14,501 bases of DNA from Acidimicrobiia bacterium (GCA_031177445.1 JAPSGP010000035.1:1-14501), one strand, 5' to 3'; counted from the first letter of the stretch, positions 1 through 6,586 are shown. The notes: generated by a model from the letters alone, not told the origin. Translations and numbers: made by a program.

Positions 1-406
1 ACTCGACCACGCCCGATCCTGTGATCTTGTCGATGACGCCCAGTGTCACGCTCGATCCGGCGGCGCCGACGATCAAGTCGACGTTCTCCTGCAGCAGCGT
101 GTCGACCGCGGTGCTCGCGATCTCCGCACTCGTGCCGTCGTCCTGCTCCACGAGCTGGGCGGGCTGCCCGTTCACCCCGCCAGCCGCGTTGATCTCCGCA
201 ATCGCCATGCGAACGCCCTGAACCATCGGCGGGCCGAGGATCGAGAGGTCGCCGGTCTGGGGCAGCAATGTGCCCACCTTGTAGACGTTGTCTGCCGGCT
301 TTGCTGGTGGCTGCTCGCCGGCCCCGGCGGTCCCGGCGCCGAACGCCCCGACGAGGCCTATGACCGCAGCGCCGGCCAGGAGCCGTATTCTCCGCTTCCT
401 CTTCAT
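1..406 (-). CDS. Branched-chain amino acid-type ABC transporter substrate-binding protein, 5' part only
   Basis: The first 135 residues of a periplasmic-binding-protein-like domain are present and the gene continues beyond the left edge. The start is the ATG at 406-404. Residues 1-30 form a Sec signal peptide: a basic stretch (KRKRRIR), a hydrophobic core and small residues with likely cleavage near AGA-GEQ. There is no lipobox cysteine. Residues 43-60 (YKVGTLLPQTGDLSILGPP) and 62-85, with AIAEINAAGGVNG, are the classic opening of LivJ/Leu-Ile-Val-type receptors (Peripla_BP_6), followed by an EQDDGTS segment and LIVGAAGSSV. Known role of the family: capture of amino acids, amides, aromatic acids or other small carboxylates for an ABC importer; the ligand cannot be told. 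It lies downstream of the acyl-CoA genes on the same strand, so it may bring in their substrate, but the 138-bp gap allows separate transcription. Family call is firm, ligand unknown. Confidence 0.88.
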   Translation of the reverse strand, partial: MKRKRRIRLLAGAAVIGLVGAFGAGTAGAGEQPPAKPADNVYKVGTLLPQTGDLSILGPPMVQGVRMAIAEINAAGGVNGQPAQLVEQDDGTSAEIASTAVDTLLQENVDLIVGAAGSSVTLGVIDKITGSGVVE

Positions 407-544
407 GGAGCCCCCCGCGTCGGTTCGATCGCGGGGCCGTCCACGGCAGTCGCCGTTCTTCCCCCTCGGCCCCAGCGACCCGACGTCTGGGAGCGTACCC
501 CCCCGGGGGCGCGATTTACGCGCGATCCCGGAAGTCGGGGCGGC
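407..544. other. Intergenic region with small GC-rich hairpins
   Basis: This 138-bp gap between the substrate-binding protein gene and the acyl-CoA dehydrogenase contains no credible gene. It holds a CCCCCGGGGG palindrome around 500-509 and a small hairpin, GCGCG (509-513) / loop ATTTA / CGCGC (519-523), just past the dehydrogenase stop. On the minus strand TACGCT at 497-492 could be a -10 box for the binding-protein gene, but no good -35 is visible. These could act as terminator and promoter; the support is weak. Confidence 0.3.
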
Positions 545-1723
545 TCAGAAGTTCTTCGGGAGGCCCAGCTTGCGACGGGCGATGATGTTCTTCTGGATCT
601 CGGAGGCGCCGCCGCCGATCGTGTCGATCACCGTGTAGCGGTACGTCGACTCCGACCGACCCTTCATCGGCGCATCTTCGGTGTGGACGCGTAGCTGCGA
701 TCCCGGGCCGGCGATGTCCATCGCCGCGTTGGCCATGCGCTTCGAGAGCTCGGTGGCGAACAGCTTGTACTCGGACGCCTCGGTGGTCGGCGGCGCTCCG
801 CCCTTCATCGACTGCGCCACCACCCGAAGCCCGAGCCCACGCGCCACGGCCGTCTCGGTGACGAGCTGGGCGATGCGCTCGCGAACGACCTGGTCCTCGC
901 GGCGCGGCCGGTCGTCGATGGTCTCGGTCGCGACGTAGTCGCACAGCAGGTCGAGGCGCTGCTGGATGGGCGAGATCGTGAACATCGTGAAGCGCTCGAG
1001 ATCGAGCGCCTCGGAGATGTACTGGAACCCCTTGTTGACCTCGCCGACGACATAGTCGTCGTGCACGAACACGTCGTCGAAGAACACGTCGTTCGTGCGC
1101 TCGTCGCCCATCGTCCAGATGCCGTTGATGGTGATGCCGGGCTGGTCGAGGGGGACGAGGAAGAGGGTGATTCCCTGGTGCTTGTTCTCGGGGTCGGTGC
1201 GGGCGCCAACCCAGTACCACTCGGCGAAGTGCGCCGAGGTGGTCCACGTCTTCTGGCCGTTCAGCCGCCAGCCGTCACCGTCGCGGGTGGCCTTGAGCTT
1301 CATCGACGCCGCGTCGGAACCGGCCTCTGGCTCGCTGTAGCCCACCGCGAACTCGATCTCGTTACGCAGGATCTTCGGCAGGAACTCCCGCTTCAGCTTC
1401 TCGCTGCCGTGGCGCAGGATCGTCTTGCCGATGATGCCGACGCCCTTGCCGATCTGCGGACCGCCCCGCGCCGCGAGCGCCTCGTTCAGCAGGTACTCGT
1501 AGACGCCGTCGCCGTCCGTGCCGCCCCATTCCGTCGGCCACGTGATCCCGAGCCAGCCCCGCTCGCCGACCTGAGCCATGAACTCGCGCCGCTTGGGGGT
1601 GTCGACGATCTGGGCCATGTTCTCGCGCGTGAGGTCGAAGACCTCGGGATCGTCGTGCTCGTCGAGGAAGTGCTCGACCTCCTTGGCGAACGCGAGCTGC
1701 TCGTCGGAGAAGTCGAAGTTCAT
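545..1723 (-). CDS. Acyl-CoA dehydrogenase (FadE-like, catalytic Glu in the isovaleryl-CoA dehydrogenase position)
   Basis: A 392-residue protein of normal length for the family. It should oxidise an acyl-CoA to the 2,3-enoyl-CoA with FAD, passing electrons to an electron-transfer flavoprotein. N-terminal helical domain about 1-120; beta domain signature GYSEPEAGSDAAS at 128-140 followed by GWRLNGQKTWTTSA (151-164); C-terminal helical domain with DTIGGGASEIQKNII at 367-381. At the place where medium-chain enzymes carry the catalytic Glu (YEGT) this protein has Gly, but LDLER puts Glu243 where isovaleryl-CoA and long-chain dehydrogenases have theirs, so it is probably active. The ATG start at 1723 gives the usual N-terminus (MNFDFSDEQLAF); its Shine-Dalgarno is poor and a long hairpin lies 14 bp upstream. 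It follows the thiolase on the same strand and probably shares its pathway. Chain length or branch specificity is not readable. Confidence 0.93.
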   Translation of the reverse strand: MNFDFSDEQLAFAKEVEHFLDEHDDPEVFDLTRENMAQIVDTPKRREFMAQVGERGWLGITWPTEWGGTDGDGVYEYLLNEALAARGGPQIGKGVGIIGKTILRHGSEKLKREFLPKILRNEIEFAVGYSEPEAGSDAASMKLKATRDGDGWRLNGQKTWTTSAHFAEWYWVGARTDPENKHQGITLFLVPLDQPGITINGIWTMGDERTNDVFFDDVFVHDDYVVGEVNKGFQYISEALDLERFTMFTISPIQQRLDLLCDYVATETIDDRPRREDQVVRERIAQLVTETAVARGLGLRVVAQSMKGGAPPTTEASEYKLFATELSKRMANAAMDIAGPGSQLRVHTEDAPMKGRSESTYRYTVIDTIGGGASEIQKNIIARRKLGLPKNF

Positions 1724-1737
1724 CGCCCAACCCCGCG

Positions 1738-1784
1738 TTTTGGCGTCGCGAGACCCGGATTATCGGGCTTTCGCGACGCCAAAA
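1738..1784. repeat. Long perfect inverted repeat (hairpin) between thiolase and acyl-CoA dehydrogenase
   Basis: The left arm TTTTGGCGTCGCGA (1738-1751) and right arm TCGCGACGCCAAAA (1771-1784) are perfect 14-bp complements. The inner part also pairs: CCCG at 1754-1757 with CGGG at 1764-1767, with a bulged C and a 6-nt GATTAT loop. The arms end in T4/A4, but no run of T follows on either strand, so this is not a textbook intrinsic terminator. It could be a terminator-like processing or attenuation structure, a REP-type dispersed element, or a binding site for a dimeric regulator. Confidence 0.8.
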
Positions 1785-1802
1785 TCATCGAGGCGTCCAG
1801 TG

Positions 1803-2999
1803 TCAACCGAGCTCCGGGCCGAACAGGCCGACGAACGACACCATCTCGCCCGGGTACCCGCCGAGGTTGTGGGTCAGTGCCAGGTTGCGGTCGGTCGTGA
1901 TCTGGCGCTCGGCGGGCTGCGCGTCGCCCCGCATCTGCAGCCACGCCTCGAACGCCATGCGGAGGCCAGAGGCGCCGACGGGGTGGCCGAAGCTCTTGAG
2001 CCCGCCGTCGGGGTTGACCGGCAGCTCACCCTTCAGATCGAAGGTGCCCTCGAGCACCTCTTTCCACGCCGTGCCCCGCTCGGCGAACCCGAGGTCCTCC
2101 ATGATGAGGAGCTCGGCTGGGGTGAAGCAGTCGTGCACCTCGGCCATCGCGATCTCATGGCGGGGATCCGTCACGCCGGCCTGTGAGTACGCGTCGGCCG
2201 CGGCGGCGTGGATCTCCGGGAACGACGTGTAGTCGTAGTCGGGGTCGGCGTTGCCGCTGCCGTTGCCGGCGACAAAGGACAGTGCCTTGATGTAGAGCGG
2301 CTTGTCGGTGTACTTGTGCGCGTCCTCGGCCCGCACGACCACCGCCGCCGCGCTCCCGTCGGCCACACCGGAGCAGTCGAACACCCGCAGGCCGCCGGCC
2401 ATGAGCGGCGCGTTGCAGATCGTCTCCATGCTCACCTCCTTACGGAACTGAGCACGGGGGTTGAGGGCGCCGTTCTGGTGGTTCTTCCAGGAGATGCGGG
2501 CGAGCACTTCGCGCATCTGATCGTCGTCGACGCCGTACTTCTTGCCGTACGCGGGCGCGCACATCGCGAACATCGCCGCCGCCGTGAGGGTGCGCTGGGT
2601 GCCGTCGGCGGGGGCGTGGCTGGCGCCGACGAGGCCTTGGTAGCCGCTGTCCTTCACCTTCTCGACGCCGACCGCCATGGCGATGTCGTAGGCGCCGGAC
2701 GCGACGGCGTACGCGGCGCCCCGCAGTGCCTCGGATCCGGTCGCGCAGAAGTTCTCGACGCGCGTCACCGGCTTGTCGTGGAGCTGGAGCGGGCGGGACA
2801 CGACCATGCCCGAGTTGCCGGACATCGCGGTGCCGACCCAGTAGGCGTCGATGTCGTCCTTGGTGACGCCGGCAGCCTTGAACGCCTCGTCGGTCGACCA
2901 GAGCAACAGGTCGTCGGTGCCCTTGTCCCAGTGCTCGCCGAAGCGGGTGCACCCCATCCCGACGACGGCCACGCGGTCCTTGATGCCATGCGAGCCCAT
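1803..2999 (-). CDS. Thiolase family protein (SCP2/acetyl-CoA acetyltransferase type)
   Basis: A 398-residue thiolase. Expected role: thiolytic cleavage of a 3-oxoacyl-CoA (or the reverse condensation). The nucleophile is Cys85 in ENFCATGSEALR; HDCF (His289) and GHPVGASG (His339) give the other active-site loops; the final loop is NLGGYPGEM (379-387), with no CxG cysteine, as in SCP-x-like and DUF35-associated thiolases. The N-terminus VAVVGMGCTRFGEHW is typical of this subgroup. ATG 2999 has a strong GGAGG 6 nt upstream and lies 12 bp after the stop of the HMG-CoA-synthase-like/DUF35 gene, so the two are almost surely co-transcribed and translationally close. Thiolases of this group often need a DUF35 partner (as in BbsA/BbsB and the archaeal thiolase/HMG-CoA synthase complex); here the partner domain is on the neighbouring protein. 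Substrate unknown. Confidence 0.92.
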   Translation of the reverse strand: MGSHGIKDRVAVVGMGCTRFGEHWDKGTDDLLLWSTDEAFKAAGVTKDDIDAYWVGTAMSGNSGMVVSRPLQLHDKPVTRVENFCATGSEALRGAAYAVASGAYDIAMAVGVEKVKDSGYQGLVGASHAPADGTQRTLTAAAMFAMCAPAYGKKYGVDDDQMREVLARISWKNHQNGALNPRAQFRKEVSMETICNAPLMAGGLRVFDCSGVADGSAAAVVVRAEDAHKYTDKPLYIKALSFVAGNGSGNADPDYDYTSFPEIHAAAADAYSQAGVTDPRHEIAMAEVHDCFTPAELLIMEDLGFAERGTAWKEVLEGTFDLKGELPVNPDGGLKSFGHPVGASGLRMAFEAWLQMRGDAQPAERQITTDRNLALTHNLGGYPGEMVSFVGLFGPELG

Positions 3000-3011
3000 G
3001 TTGCGCCTCCG
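3000..3011 (-). promoter_or_regulatory. Ribosome binding site of the thiolase gene
   Basis: On the minus strand CGGAGG sits 6 nt before the ATG at 2999, inside the 12-bp gap after the upstream stop codon. It fixes the thiolase start and supports translation from a shared transcript. Confidence 0.75.
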
Positions 3012-4421
3012 TCACGAGCCCCGGATGGGGCGAGCCTTCCAGAAGTAGTTGTGGATGCCGTCGGCGGTGAACAGACGGCGGAACGTCATCTCGACCCGGT
3101 CGCCCATCTTCACCTCGTCGGCGTTCACGTCGGTGAGCTCGACGGGGAAGCGGCCGCCGCCGTCGAAGTCGACGATCGCGAACACGATGGGCGGGCTGGG
3201 GGAATAGGCGATGCGGTCGACGGTGAACGTCGCGATCGTCCCCTCGACGTCGCTCATCGGCGCCGGGTCCATCTCGTCGACGGCGTCGCCGACGCGTGAC
3301 ACGCGCGCCGGCGGGAGGTGCATCGCCTGGCTCGAGCGATCGCGTGACCCGACGAACCCGTACTTCCAATCCTCGGAGCGACCGGTGATCGACGCCGAGA
3401 TGCGGCCGGGCTCGGGCCGGCGAGGTGGTTCGAGCGTCACCTTGCCGCGCCACGCCAGGAACTTTCCGTACGGGAGCTCGCCACCACTGTCGAACTGCGC
3501 AACGACCGGACGCGCGGGCGAGTACGACGCCAGCGCCTCGGTCGCGCGGAACACGAGGACGTCGGCGCCGTCGGCCAGCGAGATCAGTGCGATCACGTCG
3601 CCCGGCTTTGCCTGCTCGAGCACCGAGGCGAGCAGCAGAGCCGCGTGGGCCGCACCGCTGTAGCCGACCGTCCCGGACAGGTCGTCGGCGAGCGCCTCCG
3701 TGCCGACGCCGAGCCGGTTCGTGAGCGATCGCACCGCCCGAGCGTGCGGGCCGGTCACGATGACCTTCGTGATCTGCTCGGGCGACAGCTCGGCGGCCTT
3801 CAGCGCCGCGTTCCACGCCTGCTCGCCCAGCGGGACGTACTTCGTCTCGCCGAAGCGCTCCTCCCACACCTTCGAGCGCCGCTCGCCCGGAGCGCGCCAG
3901 CGGTCGATGAACTCTTCGGTCGCGCTGGCCGAGCCGACGAGCTCGGCGATCACTGCGCCGTTGGCGTCGCTGCCGACGAGTACCGCCGCGGCGGCGTCGC
4001 CCCCCGCTGCCTCCTCGGCGCTCGTGGGCAGTCCGTCGCGCTGGTCGGCGGTGACGACGAGCGTGGATCCGCTGGCCCGGAGCGCGGTCAGGAGCGCGCC
4101 GACGCCGGAGCGGATGGCGCCGCCCCAGTCGAGCGCAGGCGCGTCGGAGTCGAGGCGCAGGGCCGCGTGGATGGTGGTGGCGTTGGTCTTGTCGAGGTAG
4201 GCCGGCACGACCGTCGAGAACCACAGGGCATCGGGCTGGGTTCCGCCCGCCGACCGCAGCGCCAGCCGGGCCGCCTCCACGCCCATCGAGGTCGTGTCCT
4301 CGTCATAGGAGGCGACGGTCCGTGACCCTCGACCGCCGCCCGACCCGAACACCGCGCTGATCGTGCCCCGATCGAGGCGCCAGTATGGGACGTAGCCGGC
4401 TGCACCGAGAATCCCCCGCAT
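3012..4421 (-). CDS. HMG-CoA synthase-like protein fused to a C-terminal DUF35 OB-fold domain, probably non-catalytic
   Basis: A 469-residue two-domain protein. Residues 1-300 resemble the thiolase-fold HMG-CoA synthase family (GILGAAGYVPYWRLDR; EAARLALRSAGG; DLSGTVGYSGAAHAALLLASVLE). Residues 350-469 match a DUF35 OB domain (IATFTVDRIAY, VDFDGGGRFPVELTD, MGDRVEMTFRRL). By eye the synthase residues look replaced: catalytic Glu by Val71 (FSTVVPAY), Cys by Ile103 (GGAIRSGVGAL), His by Thr223 (VTGPHAR). In the DUF35 part the usual CxxC...CxxC zinc ribbon reads SRDRSSQAMHLPPARVSRVGD (359-379) without any cysteine. A scaffold or CoA-binding partner for the thiolase encoded next is therefore more likely than HMG-CoA synthesis; this is inference. 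ATG 4421 has no Shine-Dalgarno; TACACT ends 7 nt upstream, so a leaderless transcript is possible. Divergent from the CoA-transferase. Confidence 0.85.
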   Translation of the reverse strand: MRGILGAAGYVPYWRLDRGTISAVFGSGGGRGSRTVASYDEDTTSMGVEAARLALRSAGGTQPDALWFSTVVPAYLDKTNATTIHAALRLDSDAPALDWGGAIRSGVGALLTALRASGSTLVVTADQRDGLPTSAEEAAGGDAAAAVLVGSDANGAVIAELVGSASATEEFIDRWRAPGERRSKVWEERFGETKYVPLGEQAWNAALKAAELSPEQITKVIVTGPHARAVRSLTNRLGVGTEALADDLSGTVGYSGAAHAALLLASVLEQAKPGDVIALISLADGADVLVFRATEALASYSPARPVVAQFDSGGELPYGKFLAWRGKVTLEPPRRPEPGRISASITGRSEDWKYGFVGSRDRSSQAMHLPPARVSRVGDAVDEMDPAPMSDVEGTIATFTVDRIAYSPSPPIVFAIVDFDGGGRFPVELTDVNADEVKMGDRVEMTFRRLFTADGIHNYFWKARPIRGS

Positions 4422-4477
4422 TGCCGGAAGTGTAGGCCCGGAAGTAGAACCCGTATCACTCCGACGAACGGCTTGAC

Positions 4478-4483
4478 GAGGAA
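4478..4483 (+). promoter_or_regulatory. Ribosome binding site deciding the GTG start of the CoA-transferase
   Basis: GAGGAA lies 8 nt upstream of GTG 4492. No in-frame ATG is near, so this site settles the start. Confidence 0.65.
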
Positions 4484-4491
4484 CAGGATCG

Positions 4492-5742
4492 GTGAGACTC
4501 GGCGAGATCGGGAACCCCGACGCGCAGCGCTACGGCAAACCGCTCGAGGGCGTGCGCATCCTCGCGCTGGAGCAGATGCAGGCGTTGCCCTTCGGCACCC
4601 AGCTCCTCGCCCGGCTCGGGGCCGACGTCGTGAAGGTCGAGCATCCGGTCGAAGGGGAGTCGGGGCGGGGCGCGCTCCCGGCCATGACCGACCCGACGGG
4701 CCGCCGTGCCGGAGCCACCTTCCTGCGCAACAACCTCAACAAGCGCAGTGTCGGGATCGACCTCAAGCAGCCCCGCGGTCGTGAGCTCGTCGTCGCGCTC
4801 GTCCCGCACTTCGACGTGGTCGCCGAGAACTTCCGCGCCGGCGCGCTGCGGAAGCTCGGGCTGAACTACGACGACCTCGCCGCGGTGCACCCGTCGGTGA
4901 TCTATGTGTCGGTCTCCGGGTTCGGCAACACGATTGCGTCGCCCTACGACAGCTGGGCCGCGTACGCCGTCGTCGCCGAGGCGATGTCGGGCATCTACGA
5001 CCGCAACCGCCCCGAGGGCCAGGCGCCGGTGGTCGGTCCCGCGGGGGCGCTCGGCGACATCAGCAGCGCGCTGTTCTCGGTGATCGGCGTCCTGAGCGCT
5101 CTCCGGCATCGCGACCGCACCGGCGAGGGGCAGTACGTCGACATCGCCATGCTCGACTCGATGATGGCGATGACCGACGTGGTCACGAACCTGTACTCGC
5201 TCGGCGAGCGGCGCGGGACGGGTGTGCCCCTCATCACCGACCCGTTCCGCGCCGGCGACGGCTGGTTCGTCGCCCAGGTCGGTCGCGAGCACCAGTTCGA
5301 GCGGCTCGCGCAGCTCGTCGGCCGTCCCGAATGGCTCGAGGACCCGCGGCTCGCGGACCGCCAAGGCTGGCGCGAGCACCTCGAGGACATGATCCGACCT
5401 GCAGTGGAGAAGTGGGCCGCCGACAAGACCAAGCTCGAGGCGGCGCACGCGATGAACGCCGAGGGCATCGCCGCCGGCCCCGTGAACAGCGCCGAGGACG
5501 TCATCGCCGACCCGCACGTCGCCGCCCGCAACATGCTGGTCGAAGTCCCGCGGACCGACAGCGACGACGTGTACCTCGTGCCCGGCAACCCGGTGAAGCT
5601 GTCGAAGGTCGCCGACGGCCCGGAGCAGCGCGTGCCCTGGGTCGGCGAGCACACCGACACCATCCTGCGCGACGAGCTCGGGCTGTCGGACGACGAGCTC
5701 GGCGACCTCCGCGCCGCGGGCGTGATTTCGTCACGCGTCTGA
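4492..5742 (+). CDS. CaiB/BaiF (class III) CoA-transferase
   Basis: A 416-residue family III CoA-transferase, which moves CoA from a donor thioester to a carboxylic acid through an aspartyl-CoA anhydride. Evidence: the N-terminal PLEGVRILALEQMQALPFGTQLLARLGADVVKVEHP motif region (17-52), NLNKRSVGIDLKQPRGRE (81-98), VVAENFRAGAL (109-119), the catalytic Asp189 in ALGDISSALFSVIG (aligned with Asp169 of formyl-CoA transferase), GEGQYVDIAMLD, and the C-terminal VPWVGEHTDTIL. The start is GTG 4492 with GAGGAA 8 nt upstream. It is divergent from the HMG-CoA-synthase-like gene, with 70 bp between the starts, and is probably part of the same catabolic module, activating or recycling an acyl-CoA. Length is normal; substrate unknown. 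Confidence 0.94.
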   Translation: MRLGEIGNPDAQRYGKPLEGVRILALEQMQALPFGTQLLARLGADVVKVEHPVEGESGRGALPAMTDPTGRRAGATFLRNNLNKRSVGIDLKQPRGRELVVALVPHFDVVAENFRAGALRKLGLNYDDLAAVHPSVIYVSVSGFGNTIASPYDSWAAYAVVAEAMSGIYDRNRPEGQAPVVGPAGALGDISSALFSVIGVLSALRHRDRTGEGQYVDIAMLDSMMAMTDVVTNLYSLGERRGTGVPLITDPFRAGDGWFVAQVGREHQFERLAQLVGRPEWLEDPRLADRQGWREHLEDMIRPAVEKWAADKTKLEAAHAMNAEGIAAGPVNSAEDVIADPHVAARNMLVEVPRTDSDDVYLVPGNPVKLSKVADGPEQRVPWVGEHTDTILRDELGLSDDELGDLRAAGVISSRV

Positions 5743-5770
5743 GCGGGCGAGCCGGCAACCGCTGCCGGGC

Positions 5771-5792
5771 AGGCTCGGCCTCGGCCGAGCCT
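5771..5792. terminator. Hairpin, possible terminator of the CoA-transferase
   Basis: AGGCTCGGC (5771-5779), loop CTCG, GCCGAGCCT (5784-5792) form a perfect 9-bp stem 28 bp after the stop codon. There is no T-run, so termination is assumed from position and shape only. Confidence 0.4.
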
Positions 5793-5886
5793 CACCGCCT
5801 CGTCTGGGGCGACAACTTCCAGGGTGAACGCAGGCTCGGTCCTCGGCTTCCTCTGGTCGCCGTAGCAAGCTCCGGCTCCTGCTCCG

Positions 5887-5906
5887 GCGGTCGGCAAAGC
5901 CGCCGC
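5887..5906. terminator. Hairpin, possible terminator of the CMD-like gene
   Basis: GCGG-T-CGGC, loop AAA, GCCG-CCGC form an 8-bp stem with one bulged T. It lies about 50 bp beyond the stop of the minus-strand gene at 5959. There is no T-run. Confidence 0.35.
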
Positions 5907-5958
5907 CTCCGCGGGCCAACCACCCGGCATCGGTCGCCGGCTTCCCCGCAACGACAGT

Positions 5959-6459
5959 TCAGCCAGGTGCGTTGACGCCTTCGTGCAACGTCAGTGAGCA
6001 CGACTGGGCGACGTCGAGCGTGCTCATGAGTCGTCCCGAGCCCAGCCACAGTGCGCAGCAGATGCCGAGGTCGACGATCTCGTCGTCGGTGAACGCGGCG
6101 CGGAGACGCGCCCAGAAGTCGGCGTCGCGTTTCATGGCGACGTGATCGAGCGCGAGCCGCTCGGCGAACTCGGCCGCGAGACGCTCGCGCTCGCTGTAAC
6201 CGGGCCAGGTGCGCCATTCGAGGATGTGGTCGTAGAGCGCCTCGTCGACGCCGGCGGCTGCGCCCCACTCGTCGCGTGTGTTCCTGCACAGCTCGCACTC
6301 GTTCACCTCGGCGATGCGCATGCGGGCCACCTCCCGCTCGCGCAGCGGCAACGAGCTCTTGTCGTACACCGCTTCGCTGAAGGCGCCCATCCCGGCACCA
6401 AGCTCGGGCCGGAGCAACATCCAGGACATGAGGTCGTCGGGCACGTCGATGTTCGGCAT
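5959..6459 (-). CDS. Carboxymuconolactone decarboxylase/AhpD-like family protein
   Basis: A 166-residue, probably all-helical protein. LPLREREVARMRIAEVNECELC (38-58) is the core of the CMD/AhpD fold, with a CxxC pair at Cys55/Cys58. In AhpD-like peroxidases a His follows the CxxC by three or four residues; here the segment reads RNTRDEWG, without it. The rest (YDHILEWRTWPGYSERERLAAEFAERLA; FTDDEIVDLGICCALWLGSGR) fits the larger actinobacterial members. Possible roles are thiol redox chemistry or decarboxylation; the exact reaction is unknown. The frame stays open to a TTG at 6495, but I prefer ATG 6459: TTGCCC and TACGGT, 18 bp apart, form a promoter whose predicted start is the A of this ATG, giving a leaderless mRNA. 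It stands alone, convergent with the CoA-transferase. Confidence 0.82.
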   Translation of the reverse strand: MPNIDVPDDLMSWMLLRPELGAGMGAFSEAVYDKSSLPLREREVARMRIAEVNECELCRNTRDEWGAAAGVDEALYDHILEWRTWPGYSERERLAAEFAERLALDHVAMKRDADFWARLRAAFTDDEIVDLGICCALWLGSGRLMSTLDVAQSCSLTLHEGVNAPG

Positions 6460-6465
6460 GCGATC

Positions 6466-6495
6466 ACCGTAGGGGTGCGTCTCGCGCCGGGGCAA
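6466..6495 (-). promoter_or_regulatory. Putative promoter for leaderless transcription of the CMD-like gene
   Basis: On the minus strand, -35 TTGCCC (6495-6490), an 18-bp spacer and -10 TACGGT (6471-6466). Seven bases further is the A of ATG 6459. A consensus TTGACA at 6529-6524 also exists but has no matching -10. Confidence 0.4.
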
Positions 6496-6551
6496 GGACG
6501 TGCGGTCGCGGGGGACCCCGTCTTGTCAAAGTTCGGGTGGGGTTCAGCGCG

Positions 6552-6557
6552 TAGCCT
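6552..6557 (+). promoter_or_regulatory. Possible -10 box of the GH43-like gene
   Basis: TAGCCT fits the TAnnnT pattern and would start transcription near 6564, about 23 nt before GTG 6587. No -35 of good quality is seen at 16-19 bp. Confidence 0.25.
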
Positions 6558-6586
6558 GTGCCTTCGCCGATTCGCCGGCGTCCGTC

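Larger units (their letters stand above)
5743..5958. other. Non-coding gap with several GC-rich stem-loops between convergent genes
   Basis: These 216 bp separate the CoA-transferase from the oppositely oriented CMD-like gene and show no convincing coding sequence. They contain CCGGCA (5752-5757)/TGCCGG (5763-5768), a 9-bp hairpin at 5771-5792, a possible long-range pairing of GGCGAC (about 5808-5813) with GTCGCC (about 5866-5871), direct repeats of GCTCCGGC near 5869-5888, and GCGG-T-CGGC/GCCGCCGC at 5887-5906. Bidirectional termination is the simplest role. Confidence 0.45.

Noticed and set aside
21..221. A 66-codon plus-strand frame
   Set aside because: Antisense to the substrate-binding protein, whose signal peptide and fold motifs are clear.
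2208..3299. A 363-codon plus-strand frame
   Set aside because: Antisense to the thiolase; Val/Ala/His/Arg/Asp-rich shadow without recognisable motifs.
2440..4224. A 594-codon open frame on the minus strand overlapping the thiolase and fusion genes
   Set aside because: It is in another frame of the same strand, extremely Arg-rich and without motifs; both real genes keep clear domains throughout.
4456..5652. A 398-codon minus-strand frame
   Set aside because: Antisense to the CoA-transferase, which has its full set of motifs and a good ribosome site.
5331..5975. A 214-codon plus-strand frame running from the CoA-transferase into the gap
   Set aside because: Arg-rich shadow frame; the part inside the gap (5743-5958) is dominated by stem-loops.
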